The position numbers were made by a program, and so were the translations under genes. A stretch of DNA of 48,856 nucleotides. Source: Lysobacter daejeonensis GH1-9. GTDB taxonomy: Bacteria > Pseudomonadota > Gammaproteobacteria > Xanthomonadales > Xanthomonadaceae. This document shows, piece by piece, positions 16,598 to 25,704 of this stretch. Positions within the stretch are counted from its first letter, which is position 1, and every line of letters starts with the position of its first letter. A model generated the notes under the pieces. It was not told where the DNA came from. It did no database searches and was given only the letters and a program-made list of their open reading frames with translations. The stretch is from NCBI RefSeq assembly GCF_000768355.1, contig NZ_AVPU01000022.1, positions 1-48,856 of the forward strand, given 5' to 3'.

Positions 16598-17482
16598 CTA
16601 GTCCTTGGGCAGCGCCATCAGCCAATCCAGGAAGGTGCGTGCCGCCGGCCGTAGTCGCCGGTGCGAGGGGTACACCACGTAGTAGTTCCAGCGTGCCGGC
16701 AGCACCGGGCCGGGCAGTTGCACCAACCGGCCGCTGGCGAGGTAGTCGGTGGTGATGCGGTTGCGTGCGAGCATGGCGCCCAGTCCGCGCGCGGCTGCTT
16801 CCAGCGCATCGGTGGAGTCGCTGAAGACGTAGCGCGCATCGGTATCCACGCCGTGCACGCCGGCGGCGCGGAACCAGTCGGGCCAGCCTTGCCGCGCCAG
16901 GTCGGAGACCAGCGGCAGGCGGGCGATGTGTGCCGGCGCGGTGACGTCGGCCAGGCCGGGCAGGGTGGGCGACGCCACCGGGAACAGCGATTCGTCCATC
17001 AGCGGATGCGCGGTCAGGCCGGGCCAGTGGCCGGCGCCGTGGCGGATGCCCAGATCGGGGCCGCCTTCGTCGAAGCGGGTGAGGGCGATCTCGGTATCGA
17101 CGTTGATCCGCAGCTCCGGGTGCGCTGCGGCGAAGTCCGGCAGGCGCGGCAGCAGCCAGGTGTAGGCCCAGGAATGCAGGGTGGTGATACGCACCCGCTC
17201 CTGCTCGTGGCGGGCGGTACGCAGGTGGCGCAGCGCTTCTTCCATGTCAGCCAGCGCGCTGCCGGCGGCGTCGGCCAGTTCGCGGCCTTCGGCGGTGAGC
17301 GACACGCCACGCGCGTGGCGCTGGAACAGCACCACGCCCAGCCGGCCTTCGAGTTTGCGTACGTGGTGGCTGACCGCGCTGGCGGTCAGATGCAGCTCTT
17401 CGGCGGCGTGGGCAAAGTTCTGGTGGCGGGCCGCCGATTCGAACGCCGCCAGGGCCGGGAGCCAGTCCGAGCGCAGGGCCAT
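16598..17482 (-). CDS. LysR-type transcriptional regulator, GcvA-like
   Basis: The 294-residue protein has an N-terminal winged helix-turn-helix (AFESAARHQNFAHAAEEL and ASAVSHHVRKLEGRLG) and a C-terminal periplasmic-binding-like effector domain from about residue 92. The AFExAARHxNF pattern is that of the GcvA branch. The start at 17482 gives the normal family length; a much longer open frame upstream runs antisense through the EamA gene and is not real. It is divergent from the EamA exporter at 17591, the classical LysR arrangement, with a small inverted repeat in the shared promoter region. Confidence 0.92.
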   Translation of the reverse strand: MALRSDWLPALAAFESAARHQNFAHAAEELHLTASAVSHHVRKLEGRLGVVLFQRHARGVSLTAEGRELADAAGSALADMEEALRHLRTARHEQERVRITTLHSWAYTWLLPRLPDFAAAHPELRINVDTEIALTRFDEGGPDLGIRHGAGHWPGLTAHPLMDESLFPVASPTLPGLADVTAPAHIARLPLVSDLARQGWPDWFRAAGVHGVDTDARYVFSDSTDALEAAARGLGAMLARNRITTDYLASGRLVQLPGPVLPARWNYYVVYPSHRRLRPAARTFLDWLMALPKD

Positions 17483-17490
17483 ATGAGCCT

Positions 17491-17503
17491 CAAATATAGT
17501 TTG
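17491..17503. promoter_or_regulatory. Putative LysR operator in the divergent promoter region
   Basis: CAAA-N5-TTTG forms a short inverted repeat with a T-rich/A-rich core in otherwise GC-rich DNA, 9 bases before the lysR start and 87 bases before the EamA start. Short dyads of this size with A/T arms are typical LysR half-site pairs, and this one could serve autorepression. Confidence 0.4.
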
Positions 17504-17590
17504 TGTCTGGCCGCGAAAGTATGCGCTTGTGCCCGGCCACGCGGGTAGCAGAATGTGCGCTCGGCAAGAGCCAGATTGGAGCCTTCCCCC

Positions 17591-18481
17591 ATGAACAGCG
17601 TCGCGGTCCCCACCCTCGACACCCCCTCCAGCCACGCGTGGCTGACACCCGTGGAACTGGGCCTGCTCGGTGCCATCTGGGGTGCATCGTTCCTGTTCAT
17701 GCGTGTGGCCGCACCGCACTTCGGCGCGATGCCGCTGGTTGAAGTGCGCCTGGCATTGGGCTCGTTGGTGCTGCTGCCGTTCCTGTGGCGCGCGCGGGCA
17801 CAGTTTCCGGCACGGTTGTGGCCCAAGCTGGCGATCATCGGGGCGATCAACTCGGCGGTGCCGTTCATGCTGTTCGCCTGGGCGGCGCAGCGCGCGCCAG
17901 CCGGTGTCGGCGCAATCGCCAATGCGATGACGGTGCTGTTCACCGCGCTGGTGGGCTTCCTGTTCTTCGGCGAGAAGATTGGCACGCGCCGCGCGACGGC
18001 GTTGCTGGTGGGGTTTGCGGGTGTGGTGGTGCTGGCCAGCGGCAAGGCCGCGGGCGCCAGCATCTCGTGGGCCGTGGCGGCCGGCGCGGGCGCGGCTTTC
18101 CTGTACGGCATCGGCATCAACCTGGTGCGTCGCCACCTGACCGGGTTGCCGCCGGCGGCGGTGGCCTCGGCCACGCTGGGCGTGTCGGCGCTGCTGACCC
18201 TGCCGTTCGCGGTGGCCGCGTGGCCGCAGGCGCCGATTCCGGCGTCATCGTGGTTCTCGGCCGCGATGCTGGGCGTGGTCTGCACCGGCGCGGCCTTCGT
18301 CATGTACTACCGGTTGATCGCGCGCATCGGCGCCAGCCGCGCCTCCACGGTGACCTACCTGATCCCGGTGTTCGGCGTGGCGTGGGCGTGGATGCTGCTG
18401 GACGAGCCGCTGACCCTGACTATGGGCATCGCGGGTGCGCTGATCCTGGGCAGCGTGGCGTTGAGCCAGAAGAGCGCGTGA
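17591..18481 (+). CDS. EamA/DMT superfamily transporter
   Basis: The 296-residue protein has two EamA repeats, about ten helices in all. Repeat 1 opens with LLGAIWGASFLFMRVA, and repeat 2 ends with the YLIPVFGVAWAWMLLDEP segment, which is highly typical. It is probably an exporter of a small metabolite controlled by the divergent LysR regulator. Its stop overlaps a GTG start of the next small gene (GTGA), so the two are probably co-translated. It is distinct in sequence from the EamA protein at 14841, so a recent duplication is unlikely. Confidence 0.9.
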   Translation: MNSVAVPTLDTPSSHAWLTPVELGLLGAIWGASFLFMRVAAPHFGAMPLVEVRLALGSLVLLPFLWRARAQFPARLWPKLAIIGAINSAVPFMLFAWAAQRAPAGVGAIANAMTVLFTALVGFLFFGEKIGTRRATALLVGFAGVVVLASGKAAGASISWAVAAGAGAAFLYGIGINLVRRHLTGLPPAAVASATLGVSALLTLPFAVAAWPQAPIPASSWFSAAMLGVVCTGAAFVMYYRLIARIGASRASTVTYLIPVFGVAWAWMLLDEPLTLTMGIAGALILGSVALSQKSA

Positions 18482-18711
18482 GCCCCGTGGAACACCGCGT
18501 CGTGTTCGACTTCGATATCCATTTCAGCAACGGTGGCGGTCTGCAGGGACAGGATTTCCGCCTGGATATCGAAGGCGACGAGATCGACGACGCGGCGTTG
18601 GCGGACTACATCGTCCGCGACCTGCGGTTGCTGATGGTCGGCGAGGTGCGCATCCTGAAGAAGCGCATCATCGTCGAGGCGCATAAGCGGCTGCCCGCGC
18701 GGCAGGCGTGA
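18478..18711 (+). CDS. Small conserved-looking protein of unknown function
   Basis: The 77-residue product (GTG start) is soluble and acidic in its first half (FDFDIHFSNGGGLQGQDFRL, DIEGDEIDDAALADYIV), followed by a basic beta-strand end (VRILKKRIIVEAHKR). There is no signal peptide or cysteine. The pattern is that of a small alpha/beta domain; similar short proteins in Xanthomonadaceae have been given unsupported names such as cyclase. The GTGA overlap with the exporter gene decides the start and suggests translational coupling. Its stop is only 4 bases from the convergent DUF72 stop. Confidence 0.72.
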   Translation: MSPVEHRVVFDFDIHFSNGGGLQGQDFRLDIEGDEIDDAALADYIVRDLRLLMVGEVRILKKRIIVEAHKRLPARQA

Positions 18712-18715
18712 GCGG

Positions 18716-19600
18716 TCAGCCGGCGAGGCGCTGCAGCAGCGCCATCGCCGCCGCCGGGTTGCGTTCCTTGGCGGCACTGATGAAGTACACGAATACCTCG
18801 CGCGGCATGACCGGGGCCGCGTCCGCACCGACGTAGGGCAGGCCCTCGGGTTGCCTGCCACTGGCCCAGGTGCGGGCATGTCGCGCCCAGCGCTCCAGTT
18901 CATCCGCCGGGTAGCCGGTGGTGACCTCTGCGCGCGATCGCATCAGCCGCGCATAGACGAAGTCCGCGGTGACATCGGCGAAGGACGGATGCTCGTCGGA
19001 ATCGGTGAACACCGTGGCCATGCCATGACGACGGGCGAGCGCGATGAAATCCGCGTCCACGAAGTCGCGGTCGCGCACGTCCAGCACGTGGCGCAGGCGG
19101 TGGCCGTTGGCGGTAGTGGGCAGCAGCGCAAGGAACGCGCTGAAGTCCTCGCGCTGCAGCCTGGAACCCTTGTCGAACTGCCACACGAGGGGCCCGAGGC
19201 GATCGCCCAGCGACGCGATACCGCCGACGAAGTCCTGCACCTGCGGCCCGGTCCTGGCCAGCACCTTGGATTGCATGATCCGCATCGGCGCCTTGGCGGA
19301 GAACACGAAGCCTTCTGGCGTTTCCGCGGCCCACTTGGCATAGGTTTCCGGCTTCTGCGTGCCGTAGTAGGTGCCGTTGATCTCGATGGCGGTGACGTGG
19401 CGGCTGGCGAATTCCAGTTCGCGACGCTGCACCAGCCCCTTGGGGTAGAAGTTGTCGCGCCACGGCGCATACACCCAGCCGCCGATGCCCACGCGGATCC
19501 CCGACGTGGGCATGGAGGCGCGATCGGGGGCGCCGGTGGACGGGGTGGCGAACAGGTCGCCGCCCGCGTCAGCACCAGTCTTGCGCGCCCTGCCGGTCAC
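18716..19600 (-). CDS. DUF72 family protein (YecE-like, TIM-barrel)
   Basis: The 294-residue protein carries the DUF72 core: IRVGIGGWVYAPWRDNFYPKGL, then AIEINGTYYGTQKPETYAKW, FSAKAPMRI, a barrel strand with LVWQFDKG and a C-terminal VFVYFISAAKERNPAAA motif. YecE-like proteins form a TIM barrel with a suspected metal or phosphate site; the function is unknown. The GTG at 19600 overlaps the stop of the upstream DUF885 gene (GTGA); an ATG at 19513 would remove a 29-residue polar leader. The coupling favours the longer form. Confidence 0.85.
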   Translation of the reverse strand: MTGRARKTGADAGGDLFATPSTGAPDRASMPTSGIRVGIGGWVYAPWRDNFYPKGLVQRRELEFASRHVTAIEINGTYYGTQKPETYAKWAAETPEGFVFSAKAPMRIMQSKVLARTGPQVQDFVGGIASLGDRLGPLVWQFDKGSRLQREDFSAFLALLPTTANGHRLRHVLDVRDRDFVDADFIALARRHGMATVFTDSDEHPSFADVTADFVYARLMRSRAEVTTGYPADELERWARHARTWASGRQPEGLPYVGADAAPVMPREVFVYFISAAKERNPAAAMALLQRLAG

Positions 19601-21414
19601 TTGATCGGCTCGTCCAGCAGCATCTGCCGCACGAAGCGCACCGGCGGCGCGCCGTAGGACAGCACGGCGTCGTGGTAGCGCTTGGCGTTGAAGCTGGCGC
19701 CTTCCTTCGCCTCCACGGCCTTGCGCATGTCGAAGTGCTCCTGTGCGCCGACGAAGTAGGTCGGCAACTGCGCGCTGGTCAGCTGCGCGCGCACCCACTT
19801 GCCCGCGGCCTCGCGCTCCTGCTGGAACGCGCCCTTGGTCATCAGCTCCATGGCCTGTTCGCGGGTCCAGTTGTCGACGTGCACGCCCTGGTCGAGGATC
19901 GCGTTGGAGATGGTGCGCAGGTAGAACTTCAGCTGCACCAGGCGGAACAGCGGGTCGTTGTCGAGGTAGCCGGCGTCGGCCATCACGTCCTCGGTGTACA
20001 CCGCCCAACCTTCGGCGAACAGACCCGAACGCAGCACCGCGCGCAGCGTCGATTTGTTCTGCACCGAGTGCGCGCCTTCGAGGTAATGGCCCGGCATTGC
20101 TTCGTGGATCGACAGCAGGTGGATCATGCGGTCGTTGTATTCGCGCAGGAACGAGTCCACCTGCTCCTGCGACCAGTCATCCGGGATCGGCGAGATGGCG
20201 TAGTAGGTGTCCAGGCCCTTGTCGAGCGGGCCGGGCGAATCGCAGTAGGCCACCGCCACGCCGCGCTGGAACTCGGGCATGAGGATGATCTTGACCGGGT
20301 CGGCCGGCACGGTGACCAGGTCCTTGGCCTTGGTGAACGCGGTGGCGTCGGCCAGCGTCTGCTTGGCGAAGTCGACCACCTTGTCGCGCGCCGGGCGCTC
20401 GGCGTAGGCCAGTTCCAGCGCCGCTTCGATGGCGGCCTGTTGCTGCTCGGGATTGGGCCTGGCGGGCATCTCTGGCGCACCCGGCTTGTCCTTCAGCACC
20501 TGCTGGGCGATGGCGTACATCTCGGTGCGCACGCGGGTCATCTCGGCTTCGGAACGCTGCTTGATCTCGGCGCGCGACAGCGACGAGTTCAGCGAGAACT
20601 TCAGCTTCTCGTCGTACAGCGTCTGGCCCAGGCGGAAGTCGCCCTTGGCGGCCGGCACCAGGGTCTTGTCCAGCCACTCCTGCTGCTCGGCCACCGCCTT
20701 GCGCAGCGTGGAGACAGCGGCGTCCAGGCGCTTGCGCTCGGCGCCCTTGAGCTGGCCGGCGTTGGGCGTGATGAACGTGTCGATCAGGCTCAGCACGCCG
20801 GCATTCTGCTTGGCCACGGTCTCGGCGTGGATCTTGGGCACGCGCGCCGGATCCAGGTTCTCGCGCATCTGCTGGAACAGTGCCGGGATCTTCTCCATGC
20901 GCGCGGCGGCGGCATTCAGGCGCTGGGGCATCGGTGCGAAGTCTCGCGCCATCAGGTTGTAGATCGCGCCACCGGCCAAGCCGCTGTATGCCTGCGGGTC
21001 CCAAGCCCACGACTGCAGCGTCTCCATGCCCCAGAGATCGGCCTGCAGCTGGTTGCGCAGGATGGCCGCGTCGATCTGGTTTTCGCGCGAGAGGTGGTTG
21101 GTGTCCAGCGCATCCAGTTCGGCCAGCAGCTTCTTGCTGAAGTCCATGGCCTTCTGCCGGCCGGCGGCACTCAGGTCATCCAGCTGGTCGTCGAAACGGT
21201 GGTCGCCGATCTGGGTGGCCGCCACCGGGTTGAGCGGCAGCCAGCCGTCCAGCCAGCGCTTGGACAGCGCGGCGAACTGCTCGTCGGCCTGGGCATTGGG
21301 CGCCGTCACGGCCTTGGTGTCCGTGGCCGGGGCGGGCGGGGTGGAGGGCTGGCAGGCGGTGGCAATGGCGGCGGTCAGCACGGCCGCGGTCAGGGGCAGG
21401 AGCGAGGTGCGCAT
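19597..21414 (-). CDS. DUF885 family lipoprotein, putative zinc metallopeptidase-like enzyme
   Basis: The 605-residue protein has a lipoprotein-type signal (hydrophobic core residues 4-17, ATAC with Cys near residue 21) and the full DUF885 domain. Its key motif HEAMPGHYLEG (HExxxGH) resembles the zinc site of M32/gluzincin-type peptidases, with a downstream acidic AEGWAVYTEDVM as likely third ligand. DUF885 proteins are abundant and exported in Xanthomonadaceae and are presumed peptidases. ATG 21414 is preferred because it starts the signal peptide; the ORF extends 22 residues upstream. It is coupled to the following DUF72 gene by a GTGA overlap. Confidence 0.9.
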   Translation of the reverse strand: MRTSLLPLTAAVLTAAIATACQPSTPPAPATDTKAVTAPNAQADEQFAALSKRWLDGWLPLNPVAATQIGDHRFDDQLDDLSAAGRQKAMDFSKKLLAELDALDTNHLSRENQIDAAILRNQLQADLWGMETLQSWAWDPQAYSGLAGGAIYNLMARDFAPMPQRLNAAAARMEKIPALFQQMRENLDPARVPKIHAETVAKQNAGVLSLIDTFITPNAGQLKGAERKRLDAAVSTLRKAVAEQQEWLDKTLVPAAKGDFRLGQTLYDEKLKFSLNSSLSRAEIKQRSEAEMTRVRTEMYAIAQQVLKDKPGAPEMPARPNPEQQQAAIEAALELAYAERPARDKVVDFAKQTLADATAFTKAKDLVTVPADPVKIILMPEFQRGVAVAYCDSPGPLDKGLDTYYAISPIPDDWSQEQVDSFLREYNDRMIHLLSIHEAMPGHYLEGAHSVQNKSTLRAVLRSGLFAEGWAVYTEDVMADAGYLDNDPLFRLVQLKFYLRTISNAILDQGVHVDNWTREQAMELMTKGAFQQEREAAGKWVRAQLTSAQLPTYFVGAQEHFDMRKAVEAKEGASFNAKRYHDAVLSYGAPPVRFVRQMLLDEPIK

Positions 21415-21497
21415 GGAGGGCTCGGGCAGGCGGCAGGGCCGCGACCGCCCGAGGATAGCCGCACCGCCGACGCGCCGCATGCGCCGGAGGTTGGGGA

Positions 21498-21791
21498 CTA
21501 CTCGTCCTCTTCCTCGAACTCCACCAGTACGTCCAGTTCGAAGGCCAACGCCTCCACCGCCTCGCGCACCTTGTGGGCAGTGGACGGGTTGGGGGCGTCG
21601 ATCTCGATCTCGTGCATGTCCGGGCCGCTGGTGTCGCTGAGCCCGGCCGAGCTGGAATCGAAGTCGTCCATGTGCGGCATCAGGTCGCCGACCTCCTCGA
21701 CATGCTCGATGCCATCCAGGCTGGTGAGCAGGTTGCCGATGGCGCGGACGTCGTCCTCGCTGCCGGTGACACGCAGGCGGAGCAGGGGCAT
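21498..21791 (-). CDS. Small acidic protein of unknown function
   Basis: The 97-residue product has a beta-alpha-beta start (PLLRLRVTGSEDDVRAIGNLL), a Ser/Asp-rich centre and a very acidic tail (EFEEEDE). The layout suggests a small ferredoxin-like alpha/beta domain, but I cannot assign a family. No signal peptide or cysteine is present. Base and codon use agree with the neighbouring genes. It precedes the DUF885 gene on the same strand with an 83-base gap and may share its transcript. Confidence 0.75.
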   Translation of the reverse strand: MPLLRLRVTGSEDDVRAIGNLLTSLDGIEHVEEVGDLMPHMDDFDSSSAGLSDTSGPDMHEIEIDAPNPSTAHKVREAVEALAFELDVLVEFEEEDE

Positions 21792-21978
21792 GGGAAGGCT
21801 CGGTGGCGTGGGAAAGGTCAGGCTAGGCAGCCGCTGGCTAAGGCCGCGTGATGGCGTGGGCGCCTTCTGTCGAGGCGCTCCGGCGCGCGGGTCGACACCG
21901 GGAAAACGGCGTGCAGCCGCTGTACGGGCGTCGATGTGGCGTCAACCCGGCAGCGTGCGGCCGGTGTAGGCTGGCGCC

Positions 21979-22515
21979 ATGGAAACGCCAACGCCCGCCC
22001 TGACCCTGCGGCCGCTCGAGCGCGGTGACCTGCATTTCGTGCACGTGCTCAACAACAACCGCAGCGTGATGGGCTACTGGTTCGAGGAGCCCTACGAATC
22101 GTTCGTGGAGTTGGAGGAGCTGTACCGCAAGCACATCCACGACCAGTCCGAGCGTCGCTTCATCATCCAGGACGCCGCCGGCGAACGGGTGGGACTGGTG
22201 GAACTGGTGGAGATCGACCACCTGCACCGGCGCGCCGAATTCCTGATCATGGTATCGCCCGAGCACCAGGGGCGGGGTTACGCGCGCATCGCCACGCGGC
22301 TGGCGATCAATTACGCCTTCCGCATGCTCAACCTCTACAAGCTCTACCTGCTGGTGGACGTGGACAATGCCCGCGCCATCCGCGTGTACGAGGGCGCCGG
22401 GTTCCGCCGCGAAGGCGTGCTGGTGGACGAATTCTTCAGCGACGGGCGCTACCACGACGTGCTGCGCATGTGCCTGTTCCAGCACGAGGTGCTGGGACGC
22501 TCGCGGAGTGGATGA
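21979..22515 (+). CDS. speG: GNAT N-acetyltransferase, SpeG-like (spermidine N-acetyltransferase)
   Basis: The 178-residue protein is a GNAT acetyltransferase with the SpeG pattern: N-terminal [31 protein letters not shown], the acetyl-CoA pyrophosphate loop [16 protein letters not shown], and the C-terminal [19 protein letters not shown] followed by [15 protein letters not shown]. SpeG acetylates spermidine and spermine to relieve polyamine excess; the N-terminal W-FEEPY segment is characteristic of that allosteric site. The name rests on motif resemblance only. It is a single gene, convergent with the kinase gene 13 bases away. Confidence 0.85.
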   Translation: METPTPALTLRPLERGDLHFVHVLNNNRSVMGYWFEEPYESFVELEELYRKHIHDQSERRFIIQDAAGERVGLVELVEIDHLHRRAEFLIMVSPEHQGRGYARIATRLAINYAFRMLNLYKLYLLVDVDNARAIRVYEGAGFRREGVLVDEFFSDGRYHDVLRMCLFQHEVLGRSRSG

Positions 22516-22528
22516 AGTCGATCAAGTC

Positions 22529-23941
22529 CTAAGCAGGGGCGTTTTCGTCCGGCTGGGGCGCGCGCACCACGGTCACGGTGCACGTCGCCTCGGCCACCAC
22601 GCGCGCCGATACGCTCCCCAGCAATCGGCGCACGCCGGTGATCCCGCGTGCGCCCATCACCAGGTGGTCCACGCGGTTGTTGCGCGCGAATTCGATCAGC
22701 GCTTCGGCCGGGTCGCTGTGCTCCAGCACGTGTACGGTCAGCGGGCGGTCGCCCAGCTTGAGCGCGCGCGCCCAGTGACGCAGCGCCAGCAGCCGCTTGA
22801 CGTGGCGGTTGCGGCCCTCGGCGTCGATGTTGCTGTCCAGGCCGATGCGCGGCGTGCGCATCACGGTGACGCAGGCCAGCCGCGCCTTCGGGAAGGCCAG
22901 CAGCACGCGCTGCACCGCCAACTGCAACGCATCGGTGAGGCGCGAGTCGTGCTGCTTCAGGTCGACCGCGACCATCAGCAGTGGGGCTTCATGCAGTTGC
23001 TCGTCGGGGCGGCCGCGCGGGTCGTGCTCATGGCCCTTGCTGCGCCACCAGCGCTGCATCCGCGTCCAGCGGCCGGCGCGGTGCTCGCGTTCGGCGCGTT
23101 CGGTCAGTGGCACCTGGTCGGGGTGCTGCAGGTCGTTTGCCACCTGGGCGGCGGTGGTGTACCGCTGGTCGGGGTCGACTTCCAGGCAGTGCAGGATGAT
23201 TTCCTGTAGCCAGCGCGGGATGTCCTTGCGCAGCGCGCGCGGCGGCACCGGGTCCTGGTACAGCCGGCGGCGCAGCCCCGCCGGGCTGGTCGGGTTGCCG
23301 AACGGCCGCTCGCCGGTGGCCATGTGGTAGAGCGTCACGCCCAGCGCGAACAGGTCGCTGCGCGGATCGTTGCGTACGCCCAGTACCTGTTCCGGCGCGA
23401 TGTAAGGGGCGGTGCCGATGGGAATGTTGAACTGTTCGGCCAGCAGGTCAGGCAGTTGCGCGTGGTGCGAAAGGCCGAAGTCGATCAGGGCGATGCTGCC
23501 GTCGGCCCGGCGCAGCAGGTTGCTGGGCTTGATGTCCAGGTGCACCACCTGTTGGCGGTGCAGCGCATGAATGGCGGTGGCAGCTGCGGCACCCAGTTCG
23601 GCCACCTGCGCGGGCGGTAGCGGCGCGCGGTCAAGCAAGGGGCGCAGCGTTTCGCCGTGCAGGTGCTCCATCACCAGCCAAGGCTGGTCCTCGAAATCGC
23701 CGCTGGCAATGAAGCGTGGCACATGCGGGCCGTCGAGCGCGGGCAGGATCATCCGCTCAACCTCGAAGCCGACGATGTGCGTGGCGACCTCGCCATAGCC
23801 GATGCGCGGCAGCTTCATCAACAGCTCGTCGGCGTGGTCGGGGTGGCGCACGCGCCACAGCGTGGCCATGCCGCCTTCGTGCAGCGGGCCCAGCAACTCG
23901 AAGCCGCCGATCTGCATCCCTGCGTGCACGTGGACCGGCAT
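22529..23941 (-). CDS. Serine/threonine protein kinase fused to a UspA domain
   Basis: The 470-residue protein has a Hanks-type kinase domain (about residues 12-275) with glycine loop variant LHEGGMATLW, catalytic Lys43, HLDIKPSN (134-141, so the usual HRD is HLD), DFG 154-156 and APE in GTAPYIAPEQ. A basic linker leads to a C-terminal universal-stress-protein domain (about residues 325-465) with the nucleotide-binding motif GARG-x8-GS. There is no transmembrane helix, so the sensor part is cytoplasmic. All residues needed for phosphotransfer are present. The start is one base after the stop of the metallophosphoesterase gene; the longer upstream ORF overlaps that gene and is not used. Confidence 0.9.
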   Translation of the reverse strand: MPVHVHAGMQIGGFELLGPLHEGGMATLWRVRHPDHADELLMKLPRIGYGEVATHIVGFEVERMILPALDGPHVPRFIASGDFEDQPWLVMEHLHGETLRPLLDRAPLPPAQVAELGAAAATAIHALHRQQVVHLDIKPSNLLRRADGSIALIDFGLSHHAQLPDLLAEQFNIPIGTAPYIAPEQVLGVRNDPRSDLFALGVTLYHMATGERPFGNPTSPAGLRRRLYQDPVPPRALRKDIPRWLQEIILHCLEVDPDQRYTTAAQVANDLQHPDQVPLTERAEREHRAGRWTRMQRWWRSKGHEHDPRGRPDEQLHEAPLLMVAVDLKQHDSRLTDALQLAVQRVLLAFPKARLACVTVMRTPRIGLDSNIDAEGRNRHVKRLLALRHWARALKLGDRPLTVHVLEHSDPAEALIEFARNNRVDHLVMGARGITGVRRLLGSVSARVVAEATCTVTVVRAPQPDENAPA

Positions 23942-23942
23942 G

Positions 23943-24689
23943 TCAGCGTCCTTCGCCCAGGCGCGCGGCAAAGCCGGGGGGCAGGCCGGCGCGCAGGATA
24001 CGCGCGCTGGCGGCCTCGTGGTCGTACGGGACGCGCAGGCAGGTGAGAGTGTTGCGTTCGGTGTCCATCCAGCCGCAGCAGGCGGCGGGATTGCCGTCGC
24101 GTGGCTGGCCCACGGAACCGGGGATGGCGAGCCAACGCAGCGTGGGCGCCAGTGGAATCGGAAAGTCGCTGCGCGGGGTGAAGTGGCCGGCATCCAGCCC
24201 GCCCGGGCGGGTGTGGTACAGCGCCGGCTCGTGCATGTGCCCGCAGAAGGTTACGCGCTGGCGCGTGGCGGCCAGGCTCTGCGTGGCGGCACGCGCGCCG
24301 GTGATGTAACCCCAGTTGCCCGGTGCCCACGCATTGGCGTGCACGTACAGGCGGTCCTCGTCTTCCACGGTCAGCGGCAGGCCGGCAAGGAAGGCGCGCT
24401 GCGCGTCATCCAGTTGGTGGTGGGTCCATTCGATGGCGGCCCGCGCCTGGGCATGCATGTGCCCGGTGCCGCCGCGTAGGGCGGCTTCGTCATGGTTGCC
24501 CAGCACGGCCACGCCGCCGTCATCGACGAGGCGTTGCACGGTGTCCACCGTCCACGACGGATCGGCGCCGTAGCCGACCAGATCGCCCAGCACCACCGCG
24601 CGGTCGAAGCCGATCTTGCGCAGCCGCTTCAGGCAGGCTTCGAAGGCCTGGCGGTTGGCATGCAGGTCGGCGAAGAAGGCCAGGCGCAT
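23943..24689 (-). CDS. Calcineurin-like metallophosphoesterase
   Basis: The 248-residue protein has all metal-binding motifs of the family: FFADLHANRQAF (D-x-H), GDLVGYGADP, GNHDEA, a central Y-VHANAW and GHMHEP. This branch (MJ0936/YfcE-like with the GYGxxP motif) includes phosphodiesterases and bacterial protein phosphatases. The adjacent kinase begins one base after its stop, which makes a phosphatase role toward the same target attractive but unproven. ATG 24689 gives the usual start directly before the first metal motif. Confidence 0.88.
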   Translation of the reverse strand: MRLAFFADLHANRQAFEACLKRLRKIGFDRAVVLGDLVGYGADPSWTVDTVQRLVDDGGVAVLGNHDEAALRGGTGHMHAQARAAIEWTHHQLDDAQRAFLAGLPLTVEDEDRLYVHANAWAPGNWGYITGARAATQSLAATRQRVTFCGHMHEPALYHTRPGGLDAGHFTPRSDFPIPLAPTLRWLAIPGSVGQPRDGNPAACCGWMDTERNTLTCLRVPYDHEAASARILRAGLPPGFAARLGEGR

Positions 24690-24768
24690 CAGTTGGGGTG
24701 GGCGATCGTGTCGACGTCGATGGTATGCAACCACCGAAGCCGACGCGATGCGGCTTTGGTCGCGCCGC

Positions 24769-25704
24769 TCAGCCGGCCGGCGGCGCCCGCGTGGGCAGCG
24801 GCACATTGCACACGTTGATGTGGCCGGCCGGGCGCTTGTAGAAGTCGTCACGGCGGTTGCGGCGCGCTTCGACCAGTTCGTCAAACAGTGCGGTGTCGGT
24901 GCGCAGCACCTGCAGCGGGGTGCGCTCGGCGGCGGGCACGTCCTGCGCCAGGCGGATGGCCTGGATGCCCACGTACTGTTCGGGCTTCTCGTAAAACCCC
25001 AGTGGGCCAGTGCCGCGCGGCAGTGCCGACAGCAGCTCCATACCCTTCACCACGCGGCCGACCGTGGTGATGTTGCGGTCCAGCTGGCGCGGCGATTGGC
25101 CGGTGACCACATACAGCTCCGCGCCAGTGCTGGAGTCCTCGTCATTGTTGCGGCCGGCACCGACCGCGCCGTAACAGTGCGCCAGCCACGCGCGGCCCGC
25201 CGTGGGGTCGCGGCCCACCGGGAAACCATCGACGAAGCCGGCCTGTGGCGCCCAGCCATCAGTGTCGGGCAGGGCGCGGAATGCCAGCCCCTTGGAAGTG
25301 CGTTCGAACTCGGCCGGCAGCTTCGGCTTCGCAGTGCCCATCGGTTTCTTCTTGGCCGCGTCGTCGGCATTGGGGTCGCCCCACTGCACCACGAAGTTGT
25401 CCTGCGAACGGATGATCGCCAGGCCGTTCCAGTAGCCCTCGTGCGCCAGCGTGGTGATGTTGGCCGCGTGCGCGGGGGCGAAGTCGGGCGCCAGTTCAAT
25501 AATCACGCGGCCGCTGGCCAGCTCCATGTACAGGGTGCGCGCCGGGTCCAGCGTGCGCCAGTCCGAGGGCTGGCTGGCATCGAGGATCTCCTGCGTGCTG
25601 CGGGTCTTGGCCGGCGGGGTGGTGGCGAGCGCCAGCGGAGCCACCGCGCACGCGAGCAGGGCGGACAGGGCGAGCTTGGACAGGGTGGGCGGCGTCAGGC
25701 GCAT
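24769..25704 (-). CDS. Periplasmic cyclophilin-type peptidyl-prolyl isomerase
   Basis: The 311-residue protein has a Sec signal peptide (core about residues 9-24, cleavage after ALA) and a cyclophilin domain: [20 protein letters not shown], then the FVVQWGDPN motif replacing the usual FMIQGGD, and [13 protein letters not shown] near the end. The insert of about 60 residues between the strands makes it longer than PpiA. It catalyses proline isomerisation during folding of exported proteins. Several catalytic positions differ (the usual Phe-Met-Gln trio is only partly kept), so activity may be weak. It is the first gene upstream of the metallophosphoesterase with a 79-base gap. Confidence 0.85.
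   Translation of the reverse strand: MRLTPPTLSKLALSALLACAVAPLALATTPPAKTRSTQEILDASQPSDWRTLDPARTLYMELASGRVIIELAPDFAPAHAANITTLAHEGYWNGLAIIRSQDNFVVQWGDPNADDAAKKKPMGTAKPKLPAEFERTSKGLAFRALPDTDGWAPQAGFVDGFPVGRDPTAGRAWLAHCYGAVGAGRNNDEDSSTGAELYVVTGQSPRQLDRNITTVGRVVKGMELLSALPRGTGPLGFYEKPEQYVGIQAIRLAQDVPAAERTPLQVLRTDTALFDELVEARRNRRDDFYKRPAGHINVCNVPLPTRAPPAG

Noticed and set aside
17483-18136. N-terminal extension of the LysR regulator over the divergent exporter
   Set aside because: The extension is antisense to the EamA gene; the LysR family begins at the ATG at 17482.
19672-21969. 765-codon plus-strand open frame opposite the DUF885 gene
   Set aside because: It is antisense to a lipoprotein gene with signal peptide and HExxxGH motif; its translation is a low-complexity V/L/G/R/H mixture. 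In GC-rich genes the opposite strand often lacks stops.
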